The translations under genes were made by a program, and so were the position numbers. A stretch of 52,390 bases of DNA from Bradyrhizobium sp. (lineage in GTDB: Bacteria > Pseudomonadota > Alphaproteobacteria > Rhizobiales > Beijerinckiaceae), in contig SSMV01000045.1 of NCBI GenBank assembly GCA_004799435.1, forward strand, positions 1 through 52,390, given 5' to 3'. Every line of letters starts with the position of its first letter. Positions within the stretch are counted from its first letter, which is position 1. This document shows, piece after piece, positions 19,133-29,260 of the stretch. The notes beneath the pieces were generated by a model. It was not told where the DNA came from. It made no database searches and was given only the letters and a program-made list of their open reading frames with translations.

Positions 19133-21787
19133 ATGCGCACCGCCCAGGGACAGCCTGTTCGCCTCGCGGATTATCGGGTCCCCGATTTCCTCGTGGATTC
19201 CGTCGATTTCGACATTTCGCTCGATCGCCACGCGACCCGGGTCGTCGCGACGTTGGCCGTGCGCCCGCATCCCGACGGACGGCCGGACGCGGCGCTGGAA
19301 TTCGACGGCGAGGAGCTGACGCTCGCCTCAGTCGCGCTCGACGGATCGCCGCTTGGCCCCGAGGCCTATCAGGCCTCGCCCGCCAGCTTCACGCTGCCCG
19401 ACCCGCCGCGCCGCCCCTTCACGCTGCGCTTCGAGACCGTTCTCGATCCTTCCGCCAACACCAAGCTGATGGGGCTCTATCGTTCGGGCTCGGCCTATTG
19501 CACGCAATGCGAGGCCGAGGGCTTCCGCCGCATCACCTATTTTCCCGACCGGCCCGACGTGCTCGCGACCTATCGCGTGCGGCTCGAAGCCGACAGAAAA
19601 GAAGCGCCGGTGCTGCTCGCCAATGGCAATCTCGAAGCCGCCGGCGAGAGCGAGGGTGGGCGTCACTGGGCGATCTGGCGCGATCCGTTCAAGAAGCCTT
19701 GCTATCTCTTCGCGATCGTCGCCGGCGATCTTGCCTGTCTCGCTGACAGTTTCGTCACCATGTCGGGGCGGCGGGTGGCGCTGGGCGTCTATGTCGAGCC
19801 CGGCCGCGAGACGCGCGCCGCCTATGCGATGGACGCGCTGAAACGGTCGATGGCTTGGGACGAACGCGCTTTCGGGCGCGAATATGATCTCGACTGTTTC
19901 AACATCGTCGCCGTCTCCGATTTCAATATGGGCGCGATGGAGAATAAGGGGCTCAATGTCTTCAACGACAAATATGTCCTGGCTTCGCCGCAGACGGCGA
20001 GCGACGACGATTACTCCGGTATCGAGAGCGTCATCGCCCATGAATATTTTCACAATTGGACAGGCAATCGCATCACTTGCCGCGATTGGTTCCAGCTTTG
20101 CCTTAAGGAAGGTCTGACCGTCTTTCGCGATCAGGAATTCTCCGCCGATCAGCGCTCGGCGCCGGTCAAGCGCATCGCCGACGTGCGCGGATTGCGGGCG
20201 GCGCAATTCGCCGAGGACGCCGGGCCGCTCGCCCATCCTGTGCGCCCGACGCTCTATCACGAGATCAACAATTTCTACACGGCGACGGTCTATCAGAAGG
20301 GCGCCGAGGTCATCCGTATGTTGCGGGCGCTGATCGGCGCCGAGGCGTTCCGCGCCGGCATGGACCTCTATTTTTCGCGCTGCGACGGCATGGCGGCGAC
20401 GGTCGAGGATTTTCTCGCCTGTTTCGCCGAAAGCTCCGGCCGCGACCTCGAAAATTTCAAGCTCTGGTATTCGCAGGCTGGCACGCCAGTCGTGACCGTG
20501 CGCTCCAATTGGGACGAAGCGCGCGGCGCTTTCGCCCTCGACATCGCCCAATCGCTGGCGCCGACGCCCGGTCAATTGGAAAAGCTGCCGATGACCATGC
20601 CGATTGCGCTCGGCCTCGTCGATCCCGAGGGCGGCGACGTGGCGCTGGCGTCAATGGAGGCGAGCCCGGCCGAGTTGCGCGCCGGCGTCTTCGCGCTTGA
20701 AGGGCGCAGCTGGCGAATTGAATTCACCGGCCTCAAGCGCCGCCCGGTCCTGTCGTTCCTGCGCGGCTTCTCCGCTCCGGTGAAAGTCGATGACGATCTC
20801 GGCGAGGCCGATCTGCTCGTCCTGCTGGCGCGCGACAGCGACAGTTTCAATCGCTGGCAGGCCCTGCAGACGCTGGCGACGCGGCTGTTGCTGCGCGCGG
20901 TGGCGGCGATCCGGGCGGGCGGCGCGCCCGAGCCGGCGCCGGCCTTCGTCGCCGCCTATGGCTCGGTCCTCGCCGATGCGTTCGCCGGCCGCATCGATCC
21001 CGCCTATGCAGCGCTGGCTTTGGTCGTGCCCAATGAAGCCGACCTGGCCCGCGATCTGGCGGTCAATGTCGATCCCGACGCGATTCACCGCGCCCGCGAA
21101 GACCTGCGCGGCGCGCTTGGCCGCGCCCATGGCCCGGCGCTGGTCGCGCTTCATTCGGCGATGGCCGACGCGACGCCCTTCGCCCCGGATGCGGCAAGCG
21201 CCGGACGCCGGGCGCTGCGCAATGTGGCGCTCGCCATGTATGTCGCCGGCGCGCCGCTTGAGGGCGGGGCGCTCGCGCATCGCCAGGCTGACGAAGCCGA
21301 CAATATGTCGGCGCGGCTGGGGGCGCTGGCGGCGATCTCCACGGTTCCGGGCGAGGCGCGCGAGCAGGCGCTGGAGGTTTTCGGCCGGCGCTTCGCCGCC
21401 GAACCGCTGATCCTCGACAAATGGTTCGCGCTGCAGGCGCAGATCCCCGAGACCGGGACGCTGGAGCGCGTTCGGGGGCTGATGACGCATCATGGATTCT
21501 CGTTGCGCAATCCCAACCGGGTGCGGGCGCTGATCGGCGGTTTCACCGCCAACGCGACACAGTTCAATCGCGCCGACGGCGCCGGTTATGAGTTCCTCGC
21601 CGACATTGTGCTGGAGCTCGATCCGTCCAATCCGCAGGTCGCCGCCCGGCTGTTGACGGCGATGCGGTCGTGGCGCTCGCTCGAGCTGCAGCGGCAGGCG
21701 AGCGCCGAGGCGGCGCTGCGCCGGGTTCTCGCCGCGCCGACGCTGTCGGCCGATCTGCGCGACATCGCCTCGCGTTCGCTTGGTTAG
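19133..21787 (+). CDS. pepN: Aminopeptidase N (M1 family)
   Basis: Zinc metallopeptidase that removes N-terminal residues from peptides, cytoplasmic. The 884-residue length suits the proteobacterial PepN group. Visible are the exopeptidase motif GAMENKGLN near residue 267, the zinc motif VIAHEYFHNWTGNR (HExxH) near 302, and the PepN C-terminal helical region ending in the block with NPNRVRALIGGFTANATQFN. The ATG has GAGAGG eight bases upstream. It is separated by 78 bases from murI, so it may be co-transcribed or have its own promoter. Confidence 0.97.
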   Translation: MRTAQGQPVRLADYRVPDFLVDSVDFDISLDRHATRVVATLAVRPHPDGRPDAALEFDGEELTLASVALDGSPLGPEAYQASPASFTLPDPPRRPFTLRFETVLDPSANTKLMGLYRSGSAYCTQCEAEGFRRITYFPDRPDVLATYRVRLEADRKEAPVLLANGNLEAAGESEGGRHWAIWRDPFKKPCYLFAIVAGDLACLADSFVTMSGRRVALGVYVEPGRETRAAYAMDALKRSMAWDERAFGREYDLDCFNIVAVSDFNMGAMENKGLNVFNDKYVLASPQTASDDDYSGIESVIAHEYFHNWTGNRITCRDWFQLCLKEGLTVFRDQEFSADQRSAPVKRIADVRGLRAAQFAEDAGPLAHPVRPTLYHEINNFYTATVYQKGAEVIRMLRALIGAEAFRAGMDLYFSRCDGMAATVEDFLACFAESSGRDLENFKLWYSQAGTPVVTVRSNWDEARGAFALDIAQSLAPTPGQLEKLPMTMPIALGLVDPEGGDVALASMEASPAELRAGVFALEGRSWRIEFTGLKRRPVLSFLRGFSAPVKVDDDLGEADLLVLLARDSDSFNRWQALQTLATRLLLRAVAAIRAGGAPEPAPAFVAAYGSVLADAFAGRIDPAYAALALVVPNEADLARDLAVNVDPDAIHRAREDLRGALGRAHGPALVALHSAMADATPFAPDAASAGRRALRNVALAMYVAGAPLEGGALAHRQADEADNMSARLGALAAISTVPGEAREQALEVFGRRFAAEPLILDKWFALQAQIPETGTLERVRGLMTHHGFSLRNPNRVRALIGGFTANATQFNRADGAGYEFLADIVLELDPSNPQVAARLLTAMRSWRSLELQRQASAEAALRRVLAAPTLSADLRDIASRSLG

Positions 21788-21979
21788 TCGAGGGCGAATC
21801 TCCCGGTCCGAACGGTCCGGAAAGCCGCCATGAGTCGGGCGCCGCTGCGCCACGCGAAAATTTTGCGTCAAGGATTCATTAAGGTCTGGACAAAGATTCT
21901 CACAAGGATTCTTATCGAGGTGATTCGGGTTGTAGCGGCGGATCGCCCGGATTCATTGCGGTAGGCTTGGGGGACGGCG

Positions 21980-24295
21980 ATGACGCGTGCAAGCGCGGCA
22001 ATCGGAGATTTGCGTCTGCGGCTTGGGGGGCCAGCGGCGGCGCGGCGAGGCTGGGGGCTCGGCTGGCCTCGTGCGTTGGGCGGCTGGAGCCACGCGGCGC
22101 CGCCGGCGCTGGCGCTCTTCATGCTTGTCCTCCTATTCGCCCTGACGTTCCAGCATCTGCGCGCCGAACGTGAGCGGGTGCTGTCGAGCGCGGCGCGCGA
22201 GCTCGACATTTTCGCCACCACGCTCGCCGAGCGCCTCGATGCGGCGCTTTCGGCTTCGCCCGGCCAGTCGCCCGCCCAGGCGCTCAAGGCGGTGCTGGAA
22301 GCCAATCCCGAACTGCGCCCCGGTCGCTCGCTGCTTGCCGACGCCAATGGCCAGGTGATCGCCGCAGAGCCGCCGGCGCCCGCGACCAGCGCGCCGCTCG
22401 CCGTTCTGCTCGGGGCCGAGCAGCTCACCATTCTTGCCGACAAAGCCGGCGCGCTGCGGGTGCGCGAGGCCGATGGCGACGACGTTTTCGCCGCGGTGCG
22501 CAATCTGCGCGCCAACACGGGTCAGGTCGCCTTCGTCGCGCCGATCGGCGATCTGTTGAAGCCTTGGCGCCGCTCGGCGCTGATCATGATCCTGCTGCTT
22601 GGCGCGGCCTCCTGCGCGCTGATCGGCTCGACAAGCGCCTTCGCCCTGCAGGCCCGGCGCGCCCAATCGCGCGCCCGCGCCGAGGCGACGACGCGCGCCC
22701 ATGTCGATCTCGCGCTGATCCGCGGCCGTTGCGGTCTGTGGAACTGGGATCTCGCTCATGGGCGGGTCGCCTGGTCGAAATCGATGTTCGAACTGCTCGA
22801 CCTGCCGCCGCGCATCGGCCCGCTGTCGATTGAAGAATTGCAGGGCATGGTTCATCCCGACGACGAGCCGCTGGCCAAGATCGGCGAGCGCGCGCTGCGA
22901 ACCAGCGCCCCGTCGATCGACTGCGAGTTTCGCATGCGCAATCGCGACGGCGACTGGATCTGGCTGCGTCAACGCGCCGAACTGGTCGCCGAGCCGACGA
23001 CCGGCGCGCGCCGCCTGGTCGGCGCCGCGGTCGAAATCTCCGAGCAGAAACGCGCCGCCGAAATGTCAGCGACCGCCGACCAGCGGCTGCGCGAGGCGAT
23101 CGAGGCGATTTCGGAAGCCTTCGTCTTGTGGGATTCGTCGAACCGGCTGGTGCTGTGCAATTCGAAATATCAGCGCCTTCACAATCTGCCGCCCGAAGCG
23201 ACGCGGGTCGGCGCGGCCTATGGCGAACTCGCCGCGCTGGGCGCGCCGCCGCTCGTCGATCGCGAGACCGAGGTTGCGCCGGAAGGCGCGCTGCAAACGG
23301 GCGACGCGCGCACCTATGAGGCGCGGCTCGCCGACGGGCGCTGGCTGCAGGTCAATGAGCGGCGCACGCGCGACGGCGGCTATGTTTCGGTCGGCACCGA
23401 CATCACCAGTCTCAAGGAACACGAGCAGCAACTGCTCCGCTCCGAACAACTACTGCTCGCCACCGTCTCCCAGCTTCGCCAGTCGCGGCGCTCGCTCGAA
23501 GCGCAGGCGCAGCAACTGGCCGATCTCGCCGAGCGCTATCACGAACAGAAGGCGCGGGCGGAAATGGCCAATCGCGCCAAATCCGAATTCCTCGCCAACA
23601 TGAGCCATGAGTTACGCACGCCGCTCAACGCGATCATCGGCTTTTCGCAACTGATGGAAGGCGAGACCTTCGGCGCGCTGGGTTCAGACAAATATCGCGA
23701 CTATTGCGCCCATATTCTCGCCAGCGGTGAATATCTGCTCAATGTCATCACCGACGTGCTCGATATGTCGCGGCTGGAATCCGGTCGTATCCGCCTCAAT
23801 TTCGAGCCGTTCAAGATCGAACGGGCGGTCAGCAAGGCAGTCGCCGATGTCGCGGCGGCGGCGCGCGAGAAGCGCGTGGCGATCGAGGTCGAGGTCAACG
23901 CCTTCGATTCCGTGGAGGCCGACGCGCTGGCGGTCGAGCGCATTCTCGTCACGCTGCTGCGCAATGCGGTGAAATTCTCGCCCGAGGGCGGCGTCGTCAC
24001 CATCGGCGCGCAGGGCTTTACCGACCAGATGCATTTCTATGTCGAGGATGCGGGGACGGGAATCGCAGCTGAAGACATAGTCCGCCTCGGCCGGCCGTTC
24101 GAACAGGCCGACACGACGATGGCCAACGGCATGAAAGGTTCGGGTCTCGGTCTGGCGATCGCCAATTCGCTGATCGAACTGCATGGCGGCGCGCTGCGCA
24201 TCACCTCGACCCAGGGCGAAGGCACGGCGGTGCTTGTGAGCCTGCCCAAGACGGCGCGCGGCTTGCGCGCCGCGCCTCTGGCGGCGGTCGCCTAA
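21980..24295 (+). CDS. Membrane PAS-PAS sensor histidine kinase, PleC/DivJ-like
   Basis: A 771-residue histidine kinase. Two membrane helices (about 42-60 and 200-222) enclose a periplasmic sensor region of about 140 residues. Two PAS domains follow (about 245-345, with [15 protein letters not shown], and about 370-475, with [22 protein letters not shown]), then a coiled coil ([20 protein letters not shown]), the HisKA box [22 protein letters not shown] with its His near residue 539, and the ATPase N, G1 and G2 boxes ([26 protein letters not shown]). There is no receiver domain. The second PAS and HisKA look like alphaproteobacterial PleC, which governs polarity through DivK/PleD, but no such response regulator is adjacent, so the assignment is tentative. 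Confidence 0.88.
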   Translation: MTRASAAIGDLRLRLGGPAAARRGWGLGWPRALGGWSHAAPPALALFMLVLLFALTFQHLRAERERVLSSAARELDIFATTLAERLDAALSASPGQSPAQALKAVLEANPELRPGRSLLADANGQVIAAEPPAPATSAPLAVLLGAEQLTILADKAGALRVREADGDDVFAAVRNLRANTGQVAFVAPIGDLLKPWRRSALIMILLLGAASCALIGSTSAFALQARRAQSRARAEATTRAHVDLALIRGRCGLWNWDLAHGRVAWSKSMFELLDLPPRIGPLSIEELQGMVHPDDEPLAKIGERALRTSAPSIDCEFRMRNRDGDWIWLRQRAELVAEPTTGARRLVGAAVEISEQKRAAEMSATADQRLREAIEAISEAFVLWDSSNRLVLCNSKYQRLHNLPPEATRVGAAYGELAALGAPPLVDRETEVAPEGALQTGDARTYEARLADGRWLQVNERRTRDGGYVSVGTDITSLKEHEQQLLRSEQLLLATVSQLRQSRRSLEAQAQQLADLAERYHEQKARAEMANRAKSEFLANMSHELRTPLNAIIGFSQLMEGETFGALGSDKYRDYCAHILASGEYLLNVITDVLDMSRLESGRIRLNFEPFKIERAVSKAVADVAAAAREKRVAIEVEVNAFDSVEADALAVERILVTLLRNAVKFSPEGGVVTIGAQGFTDQMHFYVEDAGTGIAAEDIVRLGRPFEQADTTMANGMKGSGLGLAIANSLIELHGGALRITSTQGEGTAVLVSLPKTARGLRAAPLAAVA

Positions 24296-24318
24296 TCTGG
24301 TCGCGGCAGGCTGGCGGC

Positions 24319-25308
24319 CTAATTCGCCATGTAGCGGATGCCGACGCGGATTTCCTGCGACTCGTTGGGCAGTTTGACGAAGGCCCCGGTCTGCGGCGTG
24401 ATCGACAGCGAACTCGTTCCGGCATTGAGGTAGCGATAGCCGATGTCGAGCGTCGCGCTGGGCGAGAGCGCAACGCCGAAGCCGGCCATCAATGCAAACG
24501 CCATGCTGTAGTGAGTCGCGTTGATCGTATGGTTCCAGTTCTGATTGGTGAAGCCGATGTTGGGCTGGGTCGGTAGAACCGTCCCGGCGCTGTTGACCCA
24601 GACTTGGGGCGGCGTGCCGGGGCCGGTTGGGGCGGTCAGATTCGCGTTGTAGGGAAGGCCGGTCGCATTGACGGTGTAGCCGACGTTGCCGGAGATCATG
24701 TCGGCGTTCAGTCCGACGCCGCCGCCGACATAGGGCGTCACGCCCCAATAGTTGCCGAGGTCGAGATAGGCGGCGGCCATCGCCGTCGAGTTGCGACGCG
24801 TCAGATCGAGCGCGCCGGTGCAGACGCTCGTCGTGGCGCCGGTCGTGTCATAGAGATAGCCGTTGAAAGGCGGCCCGGCGGCGGGCTCGGGGGTCAGCGC
24901 GGTCGGACACAGCACGCTGTTGAGGTTCTTGCCGGAGGCGGCGCTGCGATATTCGTAGGTGCCCTCGAAGCGCAGCCAATTATTGTAGCGATAGCCGAGT
25001 CCGATGTCGGCCGAGAAGTCGTCATGCGGCTTCGAGGAGCCGATGTTCGTCGAGTAGGGGAGGAAGCCTCCGCCGGTCGGCATCGAGATCGCGGCCATCG
25101 AGAAGCTCGGCGCCTGATCGGCCGAGGCGCCGAGGTCGCCGCGCAAATACCAGTTCGAGCCGACTTCGGCGGTCGGGCTTTCGCTGGCGGGAAAGGACAT
25201 GGGGGGCGCGGCCGGACCGAAAAGGTCGGCGGCGAATGTCGGCGTCGAAGCCGCTGCAAGACTGGCCAGCGCAACACTGGCGAGTGCGGCGGCGACGGGG
25301 GTCTTCAT
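24319..25308 (-). CDS. Outer-membrane beta-barrel protein (Omp31/OmpA-barrel type)
   Basis: A 329-residue exported protein. The signal peptide MKTPVAAALASVALASLAAASTPTFAADL ends in an AxA-type site; the mature part alternates hydrophobic and polar residues in strands such as WYLRGDLGAS, FSADIGLGYRYNNWLRFEGTYEYRSA and ATLDIGYRYLNAG, and ends with IRVGIRYMAN, a pattern typical of porin-like barrels with a near-terminal aromatic residue. The start is set by GAGGAA seven bases upstream; a frame open to 25356 is not needed. Alphaproteobacterial homologues are abundant surface antigens of unknown function. It converges on the histidine kinase with 23 bases between stops. Confidence 0.86.
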   Translation of the reverse strand: MKTPVAAALASVALASLAAASTPTFAADLFGPAAPPMSFPASESPTAEVGSNWYLRGDLGASADQAPSFSMAAISMPTGGGFLPYSTNIGSSKPHDDFSADIGLGYRYNNWLRFEGTYEYRSAASGKNLNSVLCPTALTPEPAAGPPFNGYLYDTTGATTSVCTGALDLTRRNSTAMAAAYLDLGNYWGVTPYVGGGVGLNADMISGNVGYTVNATGLPYNANLTAPTGPGTPPQVWVNSAGTVLPTQPNIGFTNQNWNHTINATHYSMAFALMAGFGVALSPSATLDIGYRYLNAGTSSLSITPQTGAFVKLPNESQEIRVGIRYMAN

Positions 25309-25440
25309 CGGCTCGTTCCTCTCGCATCGGGCGCGCGGCGGTCGCGCGAAGCCCAAAGCAGAACTTGGCCGAGAGACCTTAATTTCGGATTAACCCTAAC
25401 GCGTGGTTGCGGCGCTGAAAAACGACGCGATTCCGCCGCG

Positions 25441-26202
25441 CTATGCCGGCTCGCCGGTCGCTTCGTCGCGCGCGATGCTCTCGTGATTGCGCAGCGTTAG
25501 CGGCCCGAGCCCGTGTTTGGCGCTGAGCCGGCCAAGATCTTGTCGGCGCAATTCCGACTGGTCGGGGCGGGAGGTCGCCTCAGCGTGGACGCGAATTTTC
25601 ACGTCCTGCGGTCCGAGGTCATGAAAGACGACGCCGGCCTCATGTAGCCGAAGGTACCAGTCCCAATCCCAATAGATCGGCATGATTTCGTCGAAGGGGC
25701 CGAGGCGTTCGCTCAGCGTACGGGCGAAGGCGAAGCCGGAAACGAGAATCTTATTGTCGGCGCGGATCGATTGCGGATCCGTGCGCGCCGCGAAGGGAAT
25801 GGTCTCGATCGGCTTGAGATCGCCGTCGATGGTGACGATTTCGCCCGACGCGACGCTTGCGGCATTGTCGCCGGCGATGGCCGCGCGGACGGCGCCGAGA
25901 TAGGCCGGCGAACCCCAGAGATCGTCGTCGTCGAGAAAGGCGACGATGTCGCCACGCGCCAGGGAAACGCCGAGATTGCGGGCGCGCACTTGGCCGCTAT
26001 GGCGATTGTCGGCGCAGCGGATGGCGGGCGTTTGAGCGAAGCGCCGGGCGAGAAAATCGGCGGCGCCCTCGCCGTCGTCGACCACGACAATCTCATGGTC
26101 GCGCCAATCCTGGCGCAGAACCGAGCCAATCGCCTCGGCGAGCATGGCGTGGCGGTTGCGGGTCGGAATGACGACCGAGATCGCCGGGCGAGGGCTTGGC
26201 AT
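25441..26202 (-). CDS. Family 2 glycosyltransferase
   Basis: A 253-residue GT-A glycosyltransferase, presumably cytoplasmic and transferring a sugar onto a surface polysaccharide or lipid. The N-terminus ISVVIPTRNRHAMLAEAIGSVLRQ and the metal-binding acidic run FLDDDDLWG (D91-D94) are diagnostic of GT2; a W/D-rich region (PIYWDWDWYLRLHEAG) serves as the acceptor-side ED-like motif. The ATG at 26202 is used because homology starts there; the frame stays open farther into mipZ without meaning. It lies 28 bases behind mipZ on the same strand, so the two may share a transcript. Sugar and acceptor are unknown. Confidence 0.88.
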   Translation of the reverse strand: MPSPRPAISVVIPTRNRHAMLAEAIGSVLRQDWRDHEIVVVDDGEGAADFLARRFAQTPAIRCADNRHSGQVRARNLGVSLARGDIVAFLDDDDLWGSPAYLGAVRAAIAGDNAASVASGEIVTIDGDLKPIETIPFAARTDPQSIRADNKILVSGFAFARTLSERLGPFDEIMPIYWDWDWYLRLHEAGVVFHDLGPQDVKIRVHAEATSRPDQSELRRQDLGRLSAKHGLGPLTLRNHESIARDEATGEPA

Positions 26203-26230
26203 GGGGTAAAGTCCGGGTGACGGCGCCCTT

Positions 26231-27145
26231 TTAGCCGGCCGCGCCGAGCTCGCGATAGTAGTTCGCCACCCGGTCGTGCCAGAGGCGGCGCGCTTCCATA
26301 TGTTCGATGCCCGGCGCGCGGCCCGGCAGGTCGAGCGCGGTGAGCAGACCGTCGATCTCGCGCCTGGCCGCATTCTGCGAACTGCTCAAACCGGCGGCGG
26401 CCTGTTCGATCGGATCAAGCGCGGTCAGGCCGATCGGGAAGAGTTCGCGGAAGATCACCCGGTCGTGCAGGCCGTCGGCGACGCGAAAGCGCAACTCGCC
26501 CGCCATGCGCGAAATGCTGAGCGCGACCTGACGGGCGTTGTTGCTGGCGAATGTCGCCATGCGATTGCGAACCATGATCCAGTCGATCACGCCATTGTCG
26601 ACCTGGCGGCGGCGCCGCCGCGCCTCCAGCACCAGATCGGCGTAATGGGCGACCGCGCCGCGCTGGGAGCGGTCGTGATTGACGCGGGAAAAGACGTCGA
26701 CGTCGATGAAACTATCGTTGAGCGGCGAGACCAATGTGTCGGCGAGCGAATGGGCGAGCCGCATCAGATAGGAATCGGAGGCCGGCGTATCGATCACGAC
26801 GAATTCGTAATCATGCTCCACCGCGCCGATCGCCTCAGCGAAAAGCCCGAATTCATGCGCCTCATTGGTGCGCACATCGCTCGATTCCCCGCGCCCCATC
26901 GCGCAATGGCGCGGCAATTCGATCGGCCAAGCGGCTTTGGCCGCCCATGATCTGCGGTTTTCGAAAAAGCGGGTCAGCGTTTGCTGACGCGTGTCGAGAT
27001 CGATGCAGGCGACCTTGTGGCCCGCCTTGAGCAGAGCGACGGCGAGATGAATCGAGATCGTCGACTTGCCCGCGCCGCCCTTCTCGTTGCCCACCACGAT
27101 GACGTGAGCGCTTCTGAGATCCGGGGCGTCATCGTCGAAATTCAT
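26231..27145 (-). CDS. mipZ: Division-site positioning ATPase MipZ
   Basis: MipZ is a ParA/MinD-family ATPase of alphaproteobacteria that forms a gradient from the ParB-bound poles and keeps FtsZ away from them. The 304-residue protein opens with AHVIVVGNEKGGAGKSTISIHLAVALL, containing the deviant Walker A motif (KGGAGKST, about residues 21-28), then IDLDTRQQTLTRFFENRRSW, a signature shared with Caulobacter MipZ, and VVIDTPASDSYLMRLAHS as Walker B/switch. The pattern is distinct from ordinary ParA. parB is not in the window, as is usual for MipZ. A glycosyltransferase gene follows closely. Confidence 0.95.
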   Translation of the reverse strand: MNFDDDAPDLRSAHVIVVGNEKGGAGKSTISIHLAVALLKAGHKVACIDLDTRQQTLTRFFENRRSWAAKAAWPIELPRHCAMGRGESSDVRTNEAHEFGLFAEAIGAVEHDYEFVVIDTPASDSYLMRLAHSLADTLVSPLNDSFIDVDVFSRVNHDRSQRGAVAHYADLVLEARRRRRQVDNGVIDWIMVRNRMATFASNNARQVALSISRMAGELRFRVADGLHDRVIFRELFPIGLTALDPIEQAAAGLSSSQNAARREIDGLLTALDLPGRAPGIEHMEARRLWHDRVANYYRELGAAG

Positions 27146-27272
27146 GGCGGCGAATCAGGCCACTTTGTTGCTTAGCGACCATAATCGCTTTGGGCGCGTG
27201 CGCAATCGGGCGCAGCGCGACTTAGGCTGTCGAATGAAGGTGGCGCGTCGCCTTTGTGACGCTCGGGTCGCT

Positions 27273-28667
27273 TCAGCGCGCCGGTTCGGCGTGGCTGACG
27301 ACGCGGGTCACTTCGGGGAATTCCGCGCGCAGCGCGCGTTCCAGCGCGTCGACGCGCTCATGAGTGGCCGCAACTGTCAGGCTGGCGTCAGCCCGACAAT
27401 GGAAGATGACGTAATAGCCGCCGGAGATTTTGCGCACCCTTACGTCGTGAACATCCCTCAGCGCGCCGCCAAGCTTGGCGTTGCGCGTCAGAGAGGCGGC
27501 GATGCGCTCGGTTGTCGCCGCATCGGCCTGATGACCGCCGAGCTCGCGCGTCTCCAGCGGCTCGATATGGGTTTCGATTTCGATGTCGCGGCCGATCTCG
27601 GCGGCGATCGCGTCTTCGAGCTGGCTGGCGATGTCATGGGCTGCGGCGAGGCTCATCCTTCCGTCGACTTCAAGATCGAAAGTCACCGACTTGCGCTGAT
27701 CGACATTCTGAACGACGAGATGATGAACGAAGAGATGGCGGCGCCCGGCGATCAGCAGAATCAATTCGAGCAGGGTCTCGTCGTCGAGCGCCAGCGGATT
27801 GGCGGTGACGGTGACGTCGACCTCGGGCAGACTGGCGTGAATCGCCGCGACCACCTCGGATTTGATCGCGGCGACGCGTTCGAGCGGAATCGTGCGCGAC
27901 ACGAAGAGGCCGAGATCGCCAACCACCTTGGGGCCATTCCGGCGCAGGCGGATGAAATCCGTTCCGGCGACGCCCGGCACATTCTCGACCGTGCGGCGCA
28001 GCGCGCCCGCCACGCCTTTCGGGGCGGCGTCGATCAGGGCGTCGATGGTGCGCTGGCCAAGCCGAAACCCCGCGACGCCGATGAATCCGGCGACGCCGAT
28101 GGCGGCGAGCGCATCGGCGTGCGGCACGCCGGCGCGGGTGGCGCCGAGACCGACCAGCACCAGGATCGAGGCGACGAGATCGCTGGAGAAATGCAGCGCG
28201 TCGGCGGCGAGCGCGTCGCTCTGGGTGCGCTTGGCGACGGCGGTGAGGCCGCGCCAGCGCGCCAGATCGATGGCGATCGAAATGAGGATCGCCGCAAAGG
28301 CGAAGAGATTGGCGTCGACCGGGGCCGCCGCTTCGCCGATCCGCCGCACCGCCACAACGACGACGCCGACGGCGAGGGCGAAGAGAAAGCCGGTCTGGGC
28401 CAGCGCGGCGACCGCCTCGATCTTGCCATGGCCGAAAGGATGGTCCTCGTCAGGCGGTTTATCGGCTTCCCGCACCGCGAAATAGGTGAGGCCGCTGGCG
28501 GCGATGTCGAGCCCGTTATGTCCGGCCTCGGAAAGCAGCGCGAGCGATCCGGTCATCAAGCCGGCGGCGAATTTCATGAGCGTCATCAAGACGCTCGCGG
28601 CGACCGAAGCGATCGCGGCGCGGCGCTTCAGGCGCGCGTTGGCGTCAATTTGAACGACGGAGGACAT
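27273..28667 (-). CDS. Cation diffusion facilitator with long C-terminal tail
   Basis: Inner-membrane metal/proton antiporter of the CDF family (zinc, iron, cobalt or manganese). The metal site is intact: H50-x3-D54 in [12 protein letters not shown] (TM2) and H159-x3-D163 in [11 protein letters not shown] (TM5). [10 protein letters not shown] between TM2 and TM3 is also typical. At 464 residues it is about 160 longer than FieF; the cytoplasmic tail seems to contain three ZT_dimer-like modules (around 210-285, 300-370 and 390-464). ATG at 28667; the open frame upstream to 28814 overlaps the gloA promoter region. Divergent from gloA across 128 bases. Metal specificity cannot be read. Confidence 0.9.
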   Translation of the reverse strand: MSSVVQIDANARLKRRAAIASVAASVLMTLMKFAAGLMTGSLALLSEAGHNGLDIAASGLTYFAVREADKPPDEDHPFGHGKIEAVAALAQTGFLFALAVGVVVVAVRRIGEAAAPVDANLFAFAAILISIAIDLARWRGLTAVAKRTQSDALAADALHFSSDLVASILVLVGLGATRAGVPHADALAAIGVAGFIGVAGFRLGQRTIDALIDAAPKGVAGALRRTVENVPGVAGTDFIRLRRNGPKVVGDLGLFVSRTIPLERVAAIKSEVVAAIHASLPEVDVTVTANPLALDDETLLELILLIAGRRHLFVHHLVVQNVDQRKSVTFDLEVDGRMSLAAAHDIASQLEDAIAAEIGRDIEIETHIEPLETRELGGHQADAATTERIAASLTRNAKLGGALRDVHDVRVRKISGGYYVIFHCRADASLTVAATHERVDALERALRAEFPEVTRVVSHAEPAR

Positions 28668-28795
28668 CAGGACGTTGTATCGTTGGCGTCTTGTCGCCGT
28701 TGCGCCCGCGGCAAGGTCAAAGCGATCAGGCGTCGGAAACGGCGCTGTTATGCCCCGCCCGTCGTCGGGTGGCAAACCGCCGGAGGAAAGCGACC

Positions 28796-29236
28796 ATGGA
28801 ATATCTTCACACAATGATCAGGGTCAGCGACCTGGAGGCGTCGCTCAATTTTTTCATCGACAAGATGGGCCTGGTCGAAGTGCGCCGCACGCGCAATGAG
28901 CGCGGACGTTTCACGCTCGTCTTTCTCGCCGCGCCCGGCGATGTCGAGCACGCCGAGACGAGCCAGGCGCCGCTGCTCGAATTGACGCACAATTGGGATC
29001 CGGAAACCTATACGGGCGGGCGCAATTTCGGCCATCTCGCTTATCGCGTCGGCAATATCTACGCCTATTGCGAGCGGCTGATGAAAGCCGGCGTGACGAT
29101 CAACCGGCCGCCGCGCGACGGCCACATGGCCTTCATCCGCACGCCCGACAATATTTCCATCGAATTGTTGCAAGAAGGGCAGGCGCTCGCGCCGGCCGAA
29201 CCCTGGACCTCGATGCCCAACACTGGCGTCTGGTGA
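28796..29236 (+). CDS. gloA: Lactoylglutathione lyase (glyoxalase I)
   Basis: Converts the methylglyoxal-glutathione hemithioacetal to lactoylglutathione in the cytosol. The four metal ligands of glyoxalase I are visible: H5 ([10 protein letters not shown]), E62 (LLELTHNW), H80 (FGHLAYRV) and E123 (ISIELLQ). Length 146 is normal for the short, Ni/Co-type enzyme. Start decided by GGAGGAAAG seven bases before the ATG. A short direct repeat of the last codons lies just after the stop. Convergent with the serine hydrolase gene. Confidence 0.95.
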   Translation: MEYLHTMIRVSDLEASLNFFIDKMGLVEVRRTRNERGRFTLVFLAAPGDVEHAETSQAPLLELTHNWDPETYTGGRNFGHLAYRVGNIYAYCERLMKAGVTINRPPRDGHMAFIRTPDNISIELLQEGQALAPAEPWTSMPNTGVW

Positions 29237-29260
29237 ATTTGGGCGTCTGGTGAAGCGCGC

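Noticed and set aside
26276..26950. A plus-strand open frame opposite mipZ
   Set aside because: Shadow of mipZ; no domain and wrong-strand codon pattern.
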